A stretch of 6,995 nt of DNA from Gammaproteobacteria bacterium (GCA_029879605.1 JAOUQA010000106.1:1-6995); one strand, 5' to 3'. Positions 1 to 5,380 are shown, counted from the stretch's first letter. The notes: generated by a model from the sequence alone, not told the origin. A program made the numbers and translations.

Positions 1-279
1 CTTGACACCTGCATCCAGTAATTCAGGCACCATTGACATTGCTGTACCATTGGGCGTCGCAAAAAATACAACATCGCACTGGCGCAGGTCATCAAGTTGG
101 GGCATCTTAAAACTCATGTCCACATGCCCACGCAAGTTTGGAAACAGTTCAGAAACCGACTGACCTGCTTCTGACCGTGACGTGATAATGGATAACTCAA
201 CGCCTGGGTGACCGACAAGCAGACGCAATAATTCCACACCTGTATAACCAGTTCCGCCTACAACACCGGCTCTAATCAT
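1..279 (-). CDS. argC: N-acetyl-gamma-glutamyl-phosphate reductase, N-terminal part (cut by window edge)
   Basis: ArgC performs the NADPH-dependent reduction of N-acetylglutamyl phosphate to N-acetylglutamate semialdehyde in arginine synthesis, in the cytoplasm. The visible 93 residues begin MIRAGVVGGTGYTGVELLRLL, a glycine-rich nucleotide-binding start typical of this family, and continue with a stretch containing VVFFATPNGTAM, the usual end of the Rossmann-fold core strands. The ATG at 277-279 is supported by an AGGAG ribosome site at 286-290, six bases upstream. Full-length ArgC is about 340 residues, so roughly three quarters of the gene lies beyond position 1. It is divergent from hemJ, and a perfect TATAAT lies upstream. 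The family assignment is from recognised sequence and is firm; nothing can be said about the catalytic Cys, which lies outside the window. Confidence 0.95.
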   Translation of the reverse strand, partial: MIRAGVVGGTGYTGVELLRLLVGHPGVELSIITSRSEAGQSVSELFPNLRGHVDMSFKMPQLDDLRQCDVVFFATPNGTAMSMVPELLDAGVK

Positions 280-285
280 ACAAAA

Positions 286-290
286 CTCCT
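286..290 (-). promoter_or_regulatory. Ribosome binding site of argC
   Basis: AGGAG on the minus strand, six bases before the argC ATG. It is the strongest Shine-Dalgarno match in the window and fixes the argC start. Confidence 0.8.
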
Positions 291-348
291 CATCAAATTC
301 TTAGAAATCACTGATAACCTGTTATAAGTAAAAGAAAATTTTTCATGG

Positions 349-377
349 ATTATAGACCTTTTCCTGACATTACAGAA
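349..377 (-). promoter_or_regulatory. Candidate sigma-70 promoter of argC
   Basis: On the minus strand a perfect TATAAT (349-354) lies about 70 bases before the argC start codon. At 17-bp spacing the -35 position holds TTCTGT (372-377), a poor match, so recognition would rest mainly on the -10 box. Downstream of the predicted start of transcription lies the dyad ATAAC-CT-GTTAT (314-325). No classical ArgR box (TGAAT..ATTCA type) is evident. Confidence 0.45.
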
Positions 378-391
378 TAGCCATATGCAAT
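364..391 (+). promoter_or_regulatory. Weak candidate promoter of hemJ
   Basis: CTGACA (364-369, five of six to the -35 consensus) is followed after 16 bp by TGCAAT (386-391, four of six to the -10). Transcription would start near 398, about 45 bases before the preferred hemJ start. It overlaps the divergent argC promoter region. The -10 match is weak. Confidence 0.28.
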
Positions 392-442
392 ATCTTATTG
401 ATCAGGTTATTATGCCCTGAAAAACAGCCAATGGATCTTTGC

Positions 443-868
443 ATGCTCTGGGTTAAAGCTTTTCACGTTATTTTTATGGTCACCTGGTTCGCTGGGCTTT
501 TTTATCTGCCCAGGCTATTCGTCTACCATGCCCAGTCAACTGACCCCATCAGTATAGAACGCTTTAAAATAATGGAGCGTAAACTTTTCTACGGCATTAT
601 GACCCCTGGCGGAATTGTAACTATTTTACTTGGCCTGTGGATGCTAATTGATTATGCCATACAGGCCTATGCAGCTAGCCTCTGGCTAAATATAAAGCTG
701 GGCCTGGCCATTATTTTAATCGCCTACCATGTTTACTGCTGGAAATTACTACAGGACTTCAAGCTGGATCAAAATAAACACAGTCATGTCTGGTATCGCT
801 GGTTTAATGAATTCCCAGTTTTACTACTGATTGCTATGATTATTCTGGTCATTGTTAAACCAGTATGA
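443..868 (+). CDS. hemJ: HemJ-type protoporphyrinogen IX oxidase (inner-membrane)
   Basis: HemJ oxidises protoporphyrinogen IX to protoporphyrin IX, the penultimate step of haem synthesis, as a small inner-membrane protein. It is the oxygen-independent alternative to HemG and HemY in many proteobacteria. With the start at 443 the protein has 141 residues, the usual family length. It begins MLWVKAFHVIFMVTWFAGLFYLPRLFVYHA, the conserved first membrane helix, with family-conserved His8, Arg24 and His29. Further hydrophobic segments lie near residues 51-72, 81-99 and 123-140; Lys85 and His96 fall in the conserved third helix. Alternative in-frame starts are ATG 431 (145 aa) and TTG 398 (156 aa). 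I prefer 443 because a GGA sits 7 bases upstream and family members normally begin at this point, but 431 cannot be excluded. The stop codon is 1 bp from that of convergent rppH. Confidence 0.88.
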   Translation: MLWVKAFHVIFMVTWFAGLFYLPRLFVYHAQSTDPISIERFKIMERKLFYGIMTPGGIVTILLGLWMLIDYAIQAYAASLWLNIKLGLAIILIAYHVYCWKLLQDFKLDQNKHSHVWYRWFNEFPVLLLIAMIILVIVKPV

Positions 869-869
869 A

Positions 870-1376
870 CTAACCTAGCTTACCTCTTTCCTTGGTTTTT
901 CCCTGAGATATAACAAGATGCTCAAATTCAGCTAAGGCTTTTTGATAAACCTTGCGTTTAAAAAACACCACTTCATCCATAGGCTGCCAGTAATCAACCC
1001 AGCACCAGTGATCAAATTCAGGGTTTTCCATCGCGTTTAAATTAAAATCCGCATCATTACCCAGCATACGTAAGATGAACCAGATCTGCTTCTGACCAAT
1101 ACAGACTGGATCCGTATTTTTCCGAATCATACGTTTAGGCAAACGGTAACGTAACCATTCGCTGGTACTACTAATTAATTCCACATGCTCTGGTAACAGG
1201 CCCGTCTCTTCAAACAGTTCTCGATACATAGCCTCAGATGGTGTCTCATCACCTTGAATCCCCCCCTGGGGGAACTGCCAGGCATCCTGCCCACAACGGC
1301 GCGCCCAGAAGACCTTGCCTTCCAGGTTACTTAAAATAATGCCTACATTGGGGCGAAATCCATCTGAATCAATCAC
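870..1376 (-). CDS. rppH: RNA pyrophosphohydrolase RppH (Nudix)
   Basis: RppH removes pyrophosphate from the 5' end of mRNAs, leaving the monophosphate end that stimulates RNase E decay. The 168-residue product has the complete Nudix box at residues 38-60 (G38, E44, R52, E53, E56, E57, G59), including the metal-binding REL.EE core. It also has the RppH-typical opening IDSDGFRPNVGI, WQFPQGGI at 33-40, LRYRLPKR and PVCIGQKQ, all close to E. coli RppH. The start is GTG (1374-1376) with AGGG eight bases upstream; MID at the N-terminus matches the family start, so the GTG is convincing. The C-terminus is a short charged tail, as is common. The gene is tail-to-tail with hemJ (1 bp gap) and divergent from the HAD phosphatase gene, a pairing also seen in pseudomonads. 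Confidence 0.96.
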   Translation of the reverse strand: MIDSDGFRPNVGIILSNLEGKVFWARRCGQDAWQFPQGGIQGDETPSEAMYRELFEETGLLPEHVELISSTSEWLRYRLPKRMIRKNTDPVCIGQKQIWFILRMLGNDADFNLNAMENPEFDHWCWVDYWQPMDEVVFFKRKVYQKALAEFEHLVISQGKTKERGKLG

Positions 1377-1438
1377 TTATATAACCCTGTTTCTAGTGTT
1401 TGAGCCATTTTTCCAAAAAATTAAATAACGTGCAATGA

Positions 1439-1467
1439 CTGACTAAAAATAATCAGGCTGGTATCAT
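1439..1467 (+). promoter_or_regulatory. Candidate extended -10 promoter of the HAD phosphatase gene
   Basis: CTGACT (1439-1444, four of six to TTGACA), exactly 17 bp spacer, then TATCAT (1462-1467, five of six to TATAAT) preceded by TGG, giving an extended -10 TGnTATCAT. Transcription would start near 1474, about 43 bases before the ATG at 1517. This is the best-formed promoter in the window by eye. Confidence 0.55.
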
Positions 1468-1516
1468 TAACTATAGACCGTTTTTATTGCAATTCGTTTA
1501 ATCCAAGAGAAATTTT

Positions 1517-2182
1517 ATGGCCTTAGCACTGTTTGATCTGGACAACACCTTACTATCGGGTGATAGCGATTATCTATGGGGCTGCTTTCTTGCTGAAAAA
1601 GGCCTGGTAGAACGTGATTATTATGAACAGGAAAACCAGCGTTTTTATGATGAATACAAACAGGGCACACTGGATATATTTGAATTTCTGTCTTTTTCCT
1701 TAAAACCATTAGCTGAAAATAAACCCGAAGTCTTAACACGACTACAGCACCAGTTCCTGGATGAAATAATCAGACCTTTAATGGGACCCGCTGCTTTTGA
1801 ACTCATCGAAAAACATAAAACAGCCGGTGATACATTAGTGGTAATTACCGCAACCAACAGTTTTGTTACTCGCCCGATCGTCAAAGCTTTCGGTATCGAA
1901 CACCTGCTGGCAACTGAACCAGAAATAATCGATGGTCGTTATACAGGTAAAGTAGATGGTATTCCCTGTTTTCAGGACGGTAAGGTAAAACGGCTTGATG
2001 CCTGGCTACAACAAAATTCCCAAAGCCTGGTGAATAGCTGGTTCTATAGTGACTCCCATAATGATATTCCACTATTGAAACAAGTGGATCACCCGGTAGC
2101 TGTTGACCCTGACGAAAAACTCCACCAACTGGCCATGGACTTTGGCTGGCCAGTAATTTCTCTCAGGCATACCTGGAAATAA
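1517..2182 (+). CDS. HAD-superfamily subfamily IB phosphatase, probable histidinol-phosphatase type
   Basis: A cytoplasmic Mg-dependent phosphatase of the SerB-like HAD-IB group, 221 residues. Motif I is FDLDNTLL with nucleophile Asp7 and acid/base Asp9. Motif II is VVITATN with Thr111. A Lys at 156 or 158 (GKVKRL) serves as motif III. Motif IV is YSDSHNDIPLL with Asp179 and Asp183. All catalytic residues are present. The helical cap falls between residues 15 and 85. AGAGA six bases before the ATG supports the start. The family is the HAD-IB hypothetical group beside rppH in pseudomonads; as I recall, the Pseudomonas aeruginosa member there (PA0335) has been reported as a histidinol-phosphate phosphatase, so the HisN role is inferred from similarity and neighbourhood. 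A phosphoserine phosphatase or generic phosphatase role remains possible. It ends 3 bp from the convergent HDOD gene. Confidence 0.9.
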   Translation: MALALFDLDNTLLSGDSDYLWGCFLAEKGLVERDYYEQENQRFYDEYKQGTLDIFEFLSFSLKPLAENKPEVLTRLQHQFLDEIIRPLMGPAAFELIEKHKTAGDTLVVITATNSFVTRPIVKAFGIEHLLATEPEIIDGRYTGKVDGIPCFQDGKVKRLDAWLQQNSQSLVNSWFYSDSHNDIPLLKQVDHPVAVDPDEKLHQLAMDFGWPVISLRHTWK

Positions 2183-2185
2183 TTC

Positions 2186-3031
2186 TCAGGTCAGGAATAT
2201 ATCCTGCGATGCATCAAACTGCTGTCGCGCTTTTTCCAGCACCTGCTGCAACAAATCAGAACGTAAATTATTTCTTTCCCAGATACTTTCACTGATTTCA
2301 GCCCCCTCTTCCAGTAAGGGATCACGTTCAACATGATGCCTGACTATTTGCCAGGCAAGATGCAGTAACTGGGCAGCATCCTGGTATTCCTCTTCCGCCT
2401 CTGCAGGGTGTAGATGATGATGCACTGCCTCACATAATACGGGTGGCAAATTCCAGCTTTTGAGTAAAGTACCCCCGACTTCACCGTGGTCATAACCCAG
2501 CACTGACTTTTCAGCATCCCACAAAGGGATTTTTTCAGCCTGGCTCTGCCTCAAAGCCGTGGTCATTTCATCTGGCAATTCAAGATAAAGCAGCAACGAA
2601 CCAATATCGTGTAACAAACCGGCAATAAAATAACGTTCTATTTCTTTTTCACGTTTATAAGCGGCAAGAACCCGCGCAATTACTGCGGTATATAGACTCC
2701 GTTTCCAGAACTGAGACATATTCACCAGGTCAGAAGGAATGCCGGTAAATACTTTTAAAGCGGACGTTGCCAGAACCACGCTGCGCAGTTCATTATGACC
2801 AATCAGTGCAATGGCTCTGAATACAGTATCTATCTTTGAGCGGAAACCATAGAAAGGGCTGTTTACCAGTCGTAACAGGCGGGCGGTTAATGCCGGATCA
2901 TCATTAATAACCTTGCCAATTTGCGCCGCTGTAGAACCCGGGTCATCCATCGCTTCAAAAACACGGTGCACAATATCAGGCAGGCTACCCAGCTTTTTAT
3001 TTTTAGCAAGAATTTTGTCTAGCTCGATCAA
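2186..3031 (-). CDS. HDOD-domain signalling/regulatory protein
   Basis: A 281-residue soluble protein consisting almost wholly of an HDOD domain (about residues 10-205). Typical HDOD marks are the LPDIVHRVFEAMDDP opening, INDDPALTARLLRLVNSPFYG (residues 43-62), the AIALIGHNELRSVVLA helix, LLHDIG (139-144) and LGYDHGEVGGTLLKSWNLP (178-196). HDOD proteins are regarded as non-enzymatic relatives of HD phosphohydrolases that act in regulation and signalling. Here the HD pair His141-Asp142 survives, but the first metal-ligand His expected at the FW.(H)SL position is Arg111, so hydrolase activity is unlikely. No partner domain (GGDEF, EAL, receiver) is attached. The start is TTG (3029-3031): an AGGTG site lies five bases upstream and no in-frame ATG or GTG occurs before Met28, which is already inside the domain. 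Its specific target is unknown. Confidence 0.9.
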   Translation of the reverse strand: MIELDKILAKNKKLGSLPDIVHRVFEAMDDPGSTAAQIGKVINDDPALTARLLRLVNSPFYGFRSKIDTVFRAIALIGHNELRSVVLATSALKVFTGIPSDLVNMSQFWKRSLYTAVIARVLAAYKREKEIERYFIAGLLHDIGSLLLYLELPDEMTTALRQSQAEKIPLWDAEKSVLGYDHGEVGGTLLKSWNLPPVLCEAVHHHLHPAEAEEEYQDAAQLLHLAWQIVRHHVERDPLLEEGAEISESIWERNNLRSDLLQQVLEKARQQFDASQDIFLT

Positions 3032-3036
3032 AACAA

Positions 3037-3041
3037 CACCT
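3037..3041 (-). promoter_or_regulatory. Ribosome binding site deciding the TTG start of the HDOD gene
   Basis: AGGTG on the minus strand with a 5-base spacer to TTG 3029-3031. The in-frame sequence upstream meets a TAA within 24 bases without ATG, GTG or TTG, so this site and the TTG define the start. Confidence 0.6.
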
Positions 3042-3084
3042 GGAATTATTTATTTGGATGTTACTAGTATCTAGCACAGACAAA

Positions 3085-3098
3085 TCCTGTTTACAGGA
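3085..3098 (-). terminator. Weak hairpin after dcd, possible terminator or attenuator
   Basis: Arms TCCTGT (3085-3090) and ACAGGA (3093-3098) form a near-perfect dyad 13 bases past the dcd stop. On the minus strand it is followed by TTTGTCTGT, a poor U tract. The stem is short, so it may only attenuate read-through from dcd into the HDOD gene, 53 bp further on. Confidence 0.28.
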
Positions 3099-3111
3099 CA
3101 GATTTCAAATT

Positions 3112-3681
3112 TTATGTTTTAGGCAGGGTAACACCCGTTTGTCCCTGGTATTTACCAGAACGATCTTTATAAGAAGTGTCACAAACCTCATCTGATTCAA
3201 AAAATAACATTTGCGCCACACCTTCATTAGCATAAATTTTTGCCGGCAATGGCGTGGTATTAGAAAACTCCAGTGTGACATGACCTTCCCATTCTGGCTC
3301 AAGAGGTGTGACATTAACGATAATCCCACAACGTGCATAAGTAGACTTACCCAGGCAAATGGTCAGAACACTCCGTGGAATACGAAAGTATTCAACTGTT
3401 CGTGCCAGTGCAAAAGAATTGGGTGGGATAATACAGATATCAGATTCGACATTAACAAAACTATTGTCATCAAAATTTTTCGGGTCAACAATTGCTGAAT
3501 TAATATTGGTAAAAATTTTAAATTCGCTAGCACAACGAACATCATAACCGTAACTGGATGTGCCGTAGGAAACCATACGTTCATTATTCCCGTTAGTACG
3601 CACCTGACCAGGCTCAAAAGGCTCAATCATTCCTTCATTTTCGGCCATACGACGAATCCACTTATCTGACTTGATACTCAT
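3112..3681 (-). CDS. dcd: dCTP deaminase
   Basis: Dcd deaminates dCTP to dUTP, the main source of dUMP for thymidylate synthesis in many Gram-negative bacteria; it acts as a cytoplasmic homotrimer. The 189-residue length matches the gammaproteobacterial (Pseudomonas-like) form. Visible signatures are SYGYDVR (43-49), GKSTYARCGI (111-120) with the nucleotide-binding Ser-Arg region, and WEGHVTLEFSN with the catalytic glutamate at 138. The glycine-rich C-terminal lid reads SGKYQGQTGVTLPK (175-188) and closes over the triphosphate. All expected active-site residues are present. The ATG at 3679-3681 gives the family N-terminus (MSIKSDKWIRRM). The Shine-Dalgarno match is poor: GGGG is 11 bases upstream and only AAAGA is nearer. 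It lies downstream of mrp on the same strand across a 223-bp spacer with a strong hairpin, so separate transcription is likely. Confidence 0.97.
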   Translation of the reverse strand: MSIKSDKWIRRMAENEGMIEPFEPGQVRTNGNNERMVSYGTSSYGYDVRCASEFKIFTNINSAIVDPKNFDDNSFVNVESDICIIPPNSFALARTVEYFRIPRSVLTICLGKSTYARCGIIVNVTPLEPEWEGHVTLEFSNTTPLPAKIYANEGVAQMLFFESDEVCDTSYKDRSGKYQGQTGVTLPKT

Positions 3682-3710
3682 AACAATCTTTGCCCCAAAT
3701 ATTTTATCAC

Positions 3711-3734
3711 TTTCAGATCATTATCAATCTGAAA
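3711..3734. promoter_or_regulatory. Inverted repeat upstream of dcd
   Basis: Perfect 8-bp arms TTTCAGAT (3711-3718) and ATCTGAAA (3727-3734) are separated by 8 bp, 30 bases before the dcd start codon. A poor -10-like GATAAT on the minus strand falls between the arms. It could be an operator or an mRNA leader hairpin; no known regulator's site is recognised. Confidence 0.35.
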
Positions 3735-3832
3735 CCATCACGCCAGCAAATCTTTATAACAACTCAGGTATTACTTATTTCAGCATATCCATACTGTCAC
3801 CCCTGACCGTGGTTATACCCTGTGCATAACGA

Positions 3833-3867
3833 AGAATGCCGCCACTTTACTCAAGTGGCGGCATTCT
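3833..3867 (-). terminator. Perfect 15-bp hairpin after mrp, probable intrinsic terminator
   Basis: Arms AGAATGCCGCCACTT (3833-3847) and AAGTGGCGGCATTCT (3853-3867) pair without a mismatch around a 5-nt loop, 37 bases past the mrp stop codon. Read on the minus strand, the GC-rich inner stem GCCGCCACTT/AAGTGGCGGC is followed by ATTCTTCGTT, a loose U-rich tail. This is compatible with an intrinsic terminator for mrp, though the tail is weaker than ideal. It is by far the strongest hairpin seen in the window. Confidence 0.6.
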
Positions 3868-3904
3868 AACATGAACAGAATAGCTTTTTGTGATTCAGGC
3901 TTTG

Positions 3905-4993
3905 CTAATTGTTCTGGATAACAATATTCGGGAACTTGGCACTGTAATCCTTCGCCTGTAATGCCAGCTTGGCAGAGGTTCGACGTGCAATTTCACGATA
4001 AATCGTTCCGACCGTGCCATTTGCGTCCACAGCAACCGATGGTGTGCCTTCATCACCGCTGGTACGAATCGAAATATCCAGTGGCAATGCACCCAGGAAG
4101 TCCACGTCATAATCTTCTGACATACGCTCACCACCGCCCTGACCAAAGATTGGCTCGGCATGGCCGCACTCAGAACAGATATGAACACTCATGTTCTCGA
4201 TAATACCCAGCACAGGTACTTCTACTTTCTCGAACATCTTCAGACCCTTACGCGCATCCAGCAGGGCAATATCCTGAGGCGTTGTTACTATGACTGCACC
4301 ACTGACAGGTACCTTCTGAGCCAGGGTTAACTGCACATCACCGGTACCGGGTGGTAAATCAATTACCAGGTAATCCAGGTCTTTCCAGTTAGTATCAGAC
4401 AGTAACTGTTCCAGTGCCTGGGTAACCATGGGGCCACGCCAGATCATCGGTGTTTCATCATCAATCATAAAACCAATAGACATCGCCTGCAGACCATGAC
4501 CCTGCAGAGGCTCCAGGGATTTACCATCAGCTGATTCAGGCTTGGAGCTAATACCCAGCATACGAGGAACACTTGGGCCATAAATATCCGCATCCAGGAT
4601 ACCTACATTGGCACCTTCAGCCTGTAATGCCAGGGCCAGGTTAACAGCAGTCGTTGATTTGCCCACACCACCCTTGCCTGAGGCAACAGCAATAATATTT
4701 TTAATATTTTCCAGCGGCTTAAGACTGGACTGAACTGAATGAGCAATGATTTTCGAGCTCACTTCAATTGTTGCGGCTGAAACACCATCGATCGCTTCAA
4801 CCTGCTTTTTCAATTCTTCTGTTAACTTGGCTTTGTGGCCTTCAGCTGGAAAACCCAGTAATACCTTGAAAGAAACCTGATCACCATTAATTTCTATATT
4901 CTGTATCGCATTCGCTGCCATTAAATCCTTTTCTAAATAAGGATCAATGTATTTTTTAATCGCATCTTCAACCTGTTGCTGTGAAACGCTCAT
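3905..4993 (-). CDS. apbC: Iron-sulfur cluster carrier protein ApbC/Mrp (MinD/ParA-like P-loop ATPase)
   Basis: A cytoplasmic ATPase of the Mrp/NBP35 family that binds and delivers [4Fe-4S] clusters to apo-proteins as a dimer. The 362-residue product has an N-terminal MIP18/DUF59-type domain (about 1-85), a linker, then the P-loop domain. This domain shows the deviant Walker A SGKGGVGKST (105-114) with signature Lys107, switch I ILDADIYGPS (132-141) and switch II VIDLPPGTGD (210-219). The cluster-binding CxxC motif is Cys273 and Cys276 in ICSECG. The domain order and length match E. coli Mrp and Salmonella ApbC. The ATG at 4991-4993 has GGAG eight bases upstream. It is divergent from metG, as in E. 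coli, and followed by a strong hairpin. Nothing is missing or unusual in the protein. Confidence 0.97.
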   Translation of the reverse strand: MSVSQQQVEDAIKKYIDPYLEKDLMAANAIQNIEINGDQVSFKVLLGFPAEGHKAKLTEELKKQVEAIDGVSAATIEVSSKIIAHSVQSSLKPLENIKNIIAVASGKGGVGKSTTAVNLALALQAEGANVGILDADIYGPSVPRMLGISSKPESADGKSLEPLQGHGLQAMSIGFMIDDETPMIWRGPMVTQALEQLLSDTNWKDLDYLVIDLPPGTGDVQLTLAQKVPVSGAVIVTTPQDIALLDARKGLKMFEKVEVPVLGIIENMSVHICSECGHAEPIFGQGGGERMSEDYDVDFLGALPLDISIRTSGDEGTPSVAVDANGTVGTIYREIARRTSAKLALQAKDYSAKFPNIVIQNN

Positions 4994-5001
4994 GGTGTTA
5001 A

Positions 5002-5005
5002 CTCC
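5002..5005 (-). promoter_or_regulatory. Ribosome binding site of apbC/mrp
   Basis: GGAG on the minus strand, eight bases before the ATG at 4991-4993. It contrasts with the divergent metG gene, which has no visible site of this kind. Confidence 0.65.
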
Positions 5006-5055
5006 AATTACCTGTATAAACTAGACCCAAACTGCAGCCTTATGATGGAGGGCGC

Positions 5056-5083
5056 ATTCTACACTAGCCAGCGTGATATTTAA
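5056..5083 (-). promoter_or_regulatory. Candidate promoter of apbC/mrp
   Basis: On the minus strand TAGAAT (5056-5061, five of six to the -10 consensus) follows a 16-bp spacer after TTAAAT (5078-5083, a weak -35). It is followed by a GC-rich GCGCCC start region. The leader to the mrp ATG would be about 55 bases. The same TAGAATGC word recurs at the hairpin downstream of mrp. Confidence 0.4.
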
Positions 5084-5133
5084 CCACATTTTGTCTGGCT
5101 GTTAGCCAATATACCCTATGATCTCGCTAGGTG

Positions 5134-5262
5134 GGGACAAATGCTTTATTTTCAAGCCATTAAAAATTAAAAACTCGCCTGGCCTGGGACAAATGCTTTA
5201 TTTTCAAGCCATTAAAAATTAAAAACTCGCCTGGCCTGGGACAAATGCTTTATTTTCAAGCC
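5134..5262. repeat. 52-bp tandem direct repeat, 2.5 copies
   Basis: Units at 5134-5185 and 5186-5237 are identical over all 52 bases. A third copy keeps the first 25 bases exactly (5238-5262) and then diverges. Each unit joins an AT-rich part (ATGCTTTATTTTCAAGCC followed by runs of A) to a GC-rich box (CTCGCCTGGCCT). The sequence just before the first unit (5124-5133, CTCGCTAGGT) resembles the unit's end. Because 52 is not a multiple of three, the units cannot encode a repeated peptide in one frame, but each contains a short ORF starting ATGCTTTATTTTCAAGCC directly after GGGACAA. Perfect identity of neighbouring units suggests recent duplication. Confidence 0.97.
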
Positions 5263-5288
5263 TTTGAAACAAAAAATGACTCTTAGCT

Positions 5289-5340
5289 GGTACAAATCAG
5301 CCTTTTTTCAAATCATAAAGATGAAAAAACACCATTAAAA
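5289..5340. repeat. Diverged fourth copy of the 52-bp repeat
   Basis: GGTACAAAT at 5289-5297 sits 51 bp after GGGACAAAT of the third copy, almost exactly one period. The following T-run, TTTTTTCAA and A-rich tail (to about 5330) track the unit with substitutions. The ATG of the short ORF has become ATC here. Register and word order support common origin, although identity is modest. Confidence 0.55.
5303..5329. repeat. AT-rich inverted repeat in the metG leader
   Basis: Arms TTTTTTCA (5303-5310) and TGAAAAAA (5322-5329) with an 11-nt loop, inside the diverged fourth repeat copy and about 50 bases before metG. The stem is weak, and on the plus strand no U tract follows it, so a terminator is unlikely. 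Confidence 0.4.
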
Positions 5341-5380
5341 TGATACTTTAGGCGCCCTCGACAACACTCGAACAAACACC

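Larger units (their letters stand above)
4994..5380. other. 387-bp divergent mrp-metG intergenic region
   Basis: This is the longest gene-free stretch. The mrp-proximal third (4994-5090) holds the mrp ribosome site and promoter candidate. At 5066-5108 lie AGCCAG, CTGGCT and AGCCA, which could pair in alternative ways (5096-5100 with 5104-5108 gives a tight 5-bp hairpin). The middle (5134-5286) is the 52-bp tandem repeat. The metG-proximal part (5289-5380) holds a diverged fourth repeat, an inverted repeat and the unstructured CA-rich start of metG. A TATGAT (5117-5122) on the plus strand could serve as a metG -10, but its nearest -35-like word, TTGTCT (5091-5096), is 20 bp away. The true metG promoter is not resolved by eye. 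Confidence 0.7.

Noticed and set aside
398..442. TTG 398 extension of hemJ
   Set aside because: It adds 15 residues (MIRLLCPEKQPMDLC) that do not resemble the family N-terminus and has no ribosome site. The canonical helix begins at MLWVKAFH.
3821..3829. TTATGCACA on the minus strand, matching a DnaA-box pattern
   Set aside because: It is a single site without a cluster or an adjacent AT-rich unwinding region. One such match in 7 kb is near chance expectation.
3895..4203. ORFs overlapping the 3' end of mrp on both strands (3895-4188 minus in another frame, 3961-4203 plus)
   Set aside because: The mrp frame contains the conserved CxxC and C-terminal region throughout this stretch; the overlaps show no family features.
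5145..5160. Sigma-54 promoter (TGGC..GC) on the minus strand of the repeat
   Set aside because: The GG and GC elements are three bases too far apart for the -24/-12 rule.
5134..5262. CRISPR array interpretation of the tandem repeat
   Set aside because: The 52-bp units abut directly with no unique spacers, and no cas genes are nearby.
5321..5351. Tiny ORFs ATGAAAAAACACCATTAA and ATGATACTTTAG just before metG
   Set aside because: Five and three codons, without a ribosome site. They are too short to distinguish from chance.
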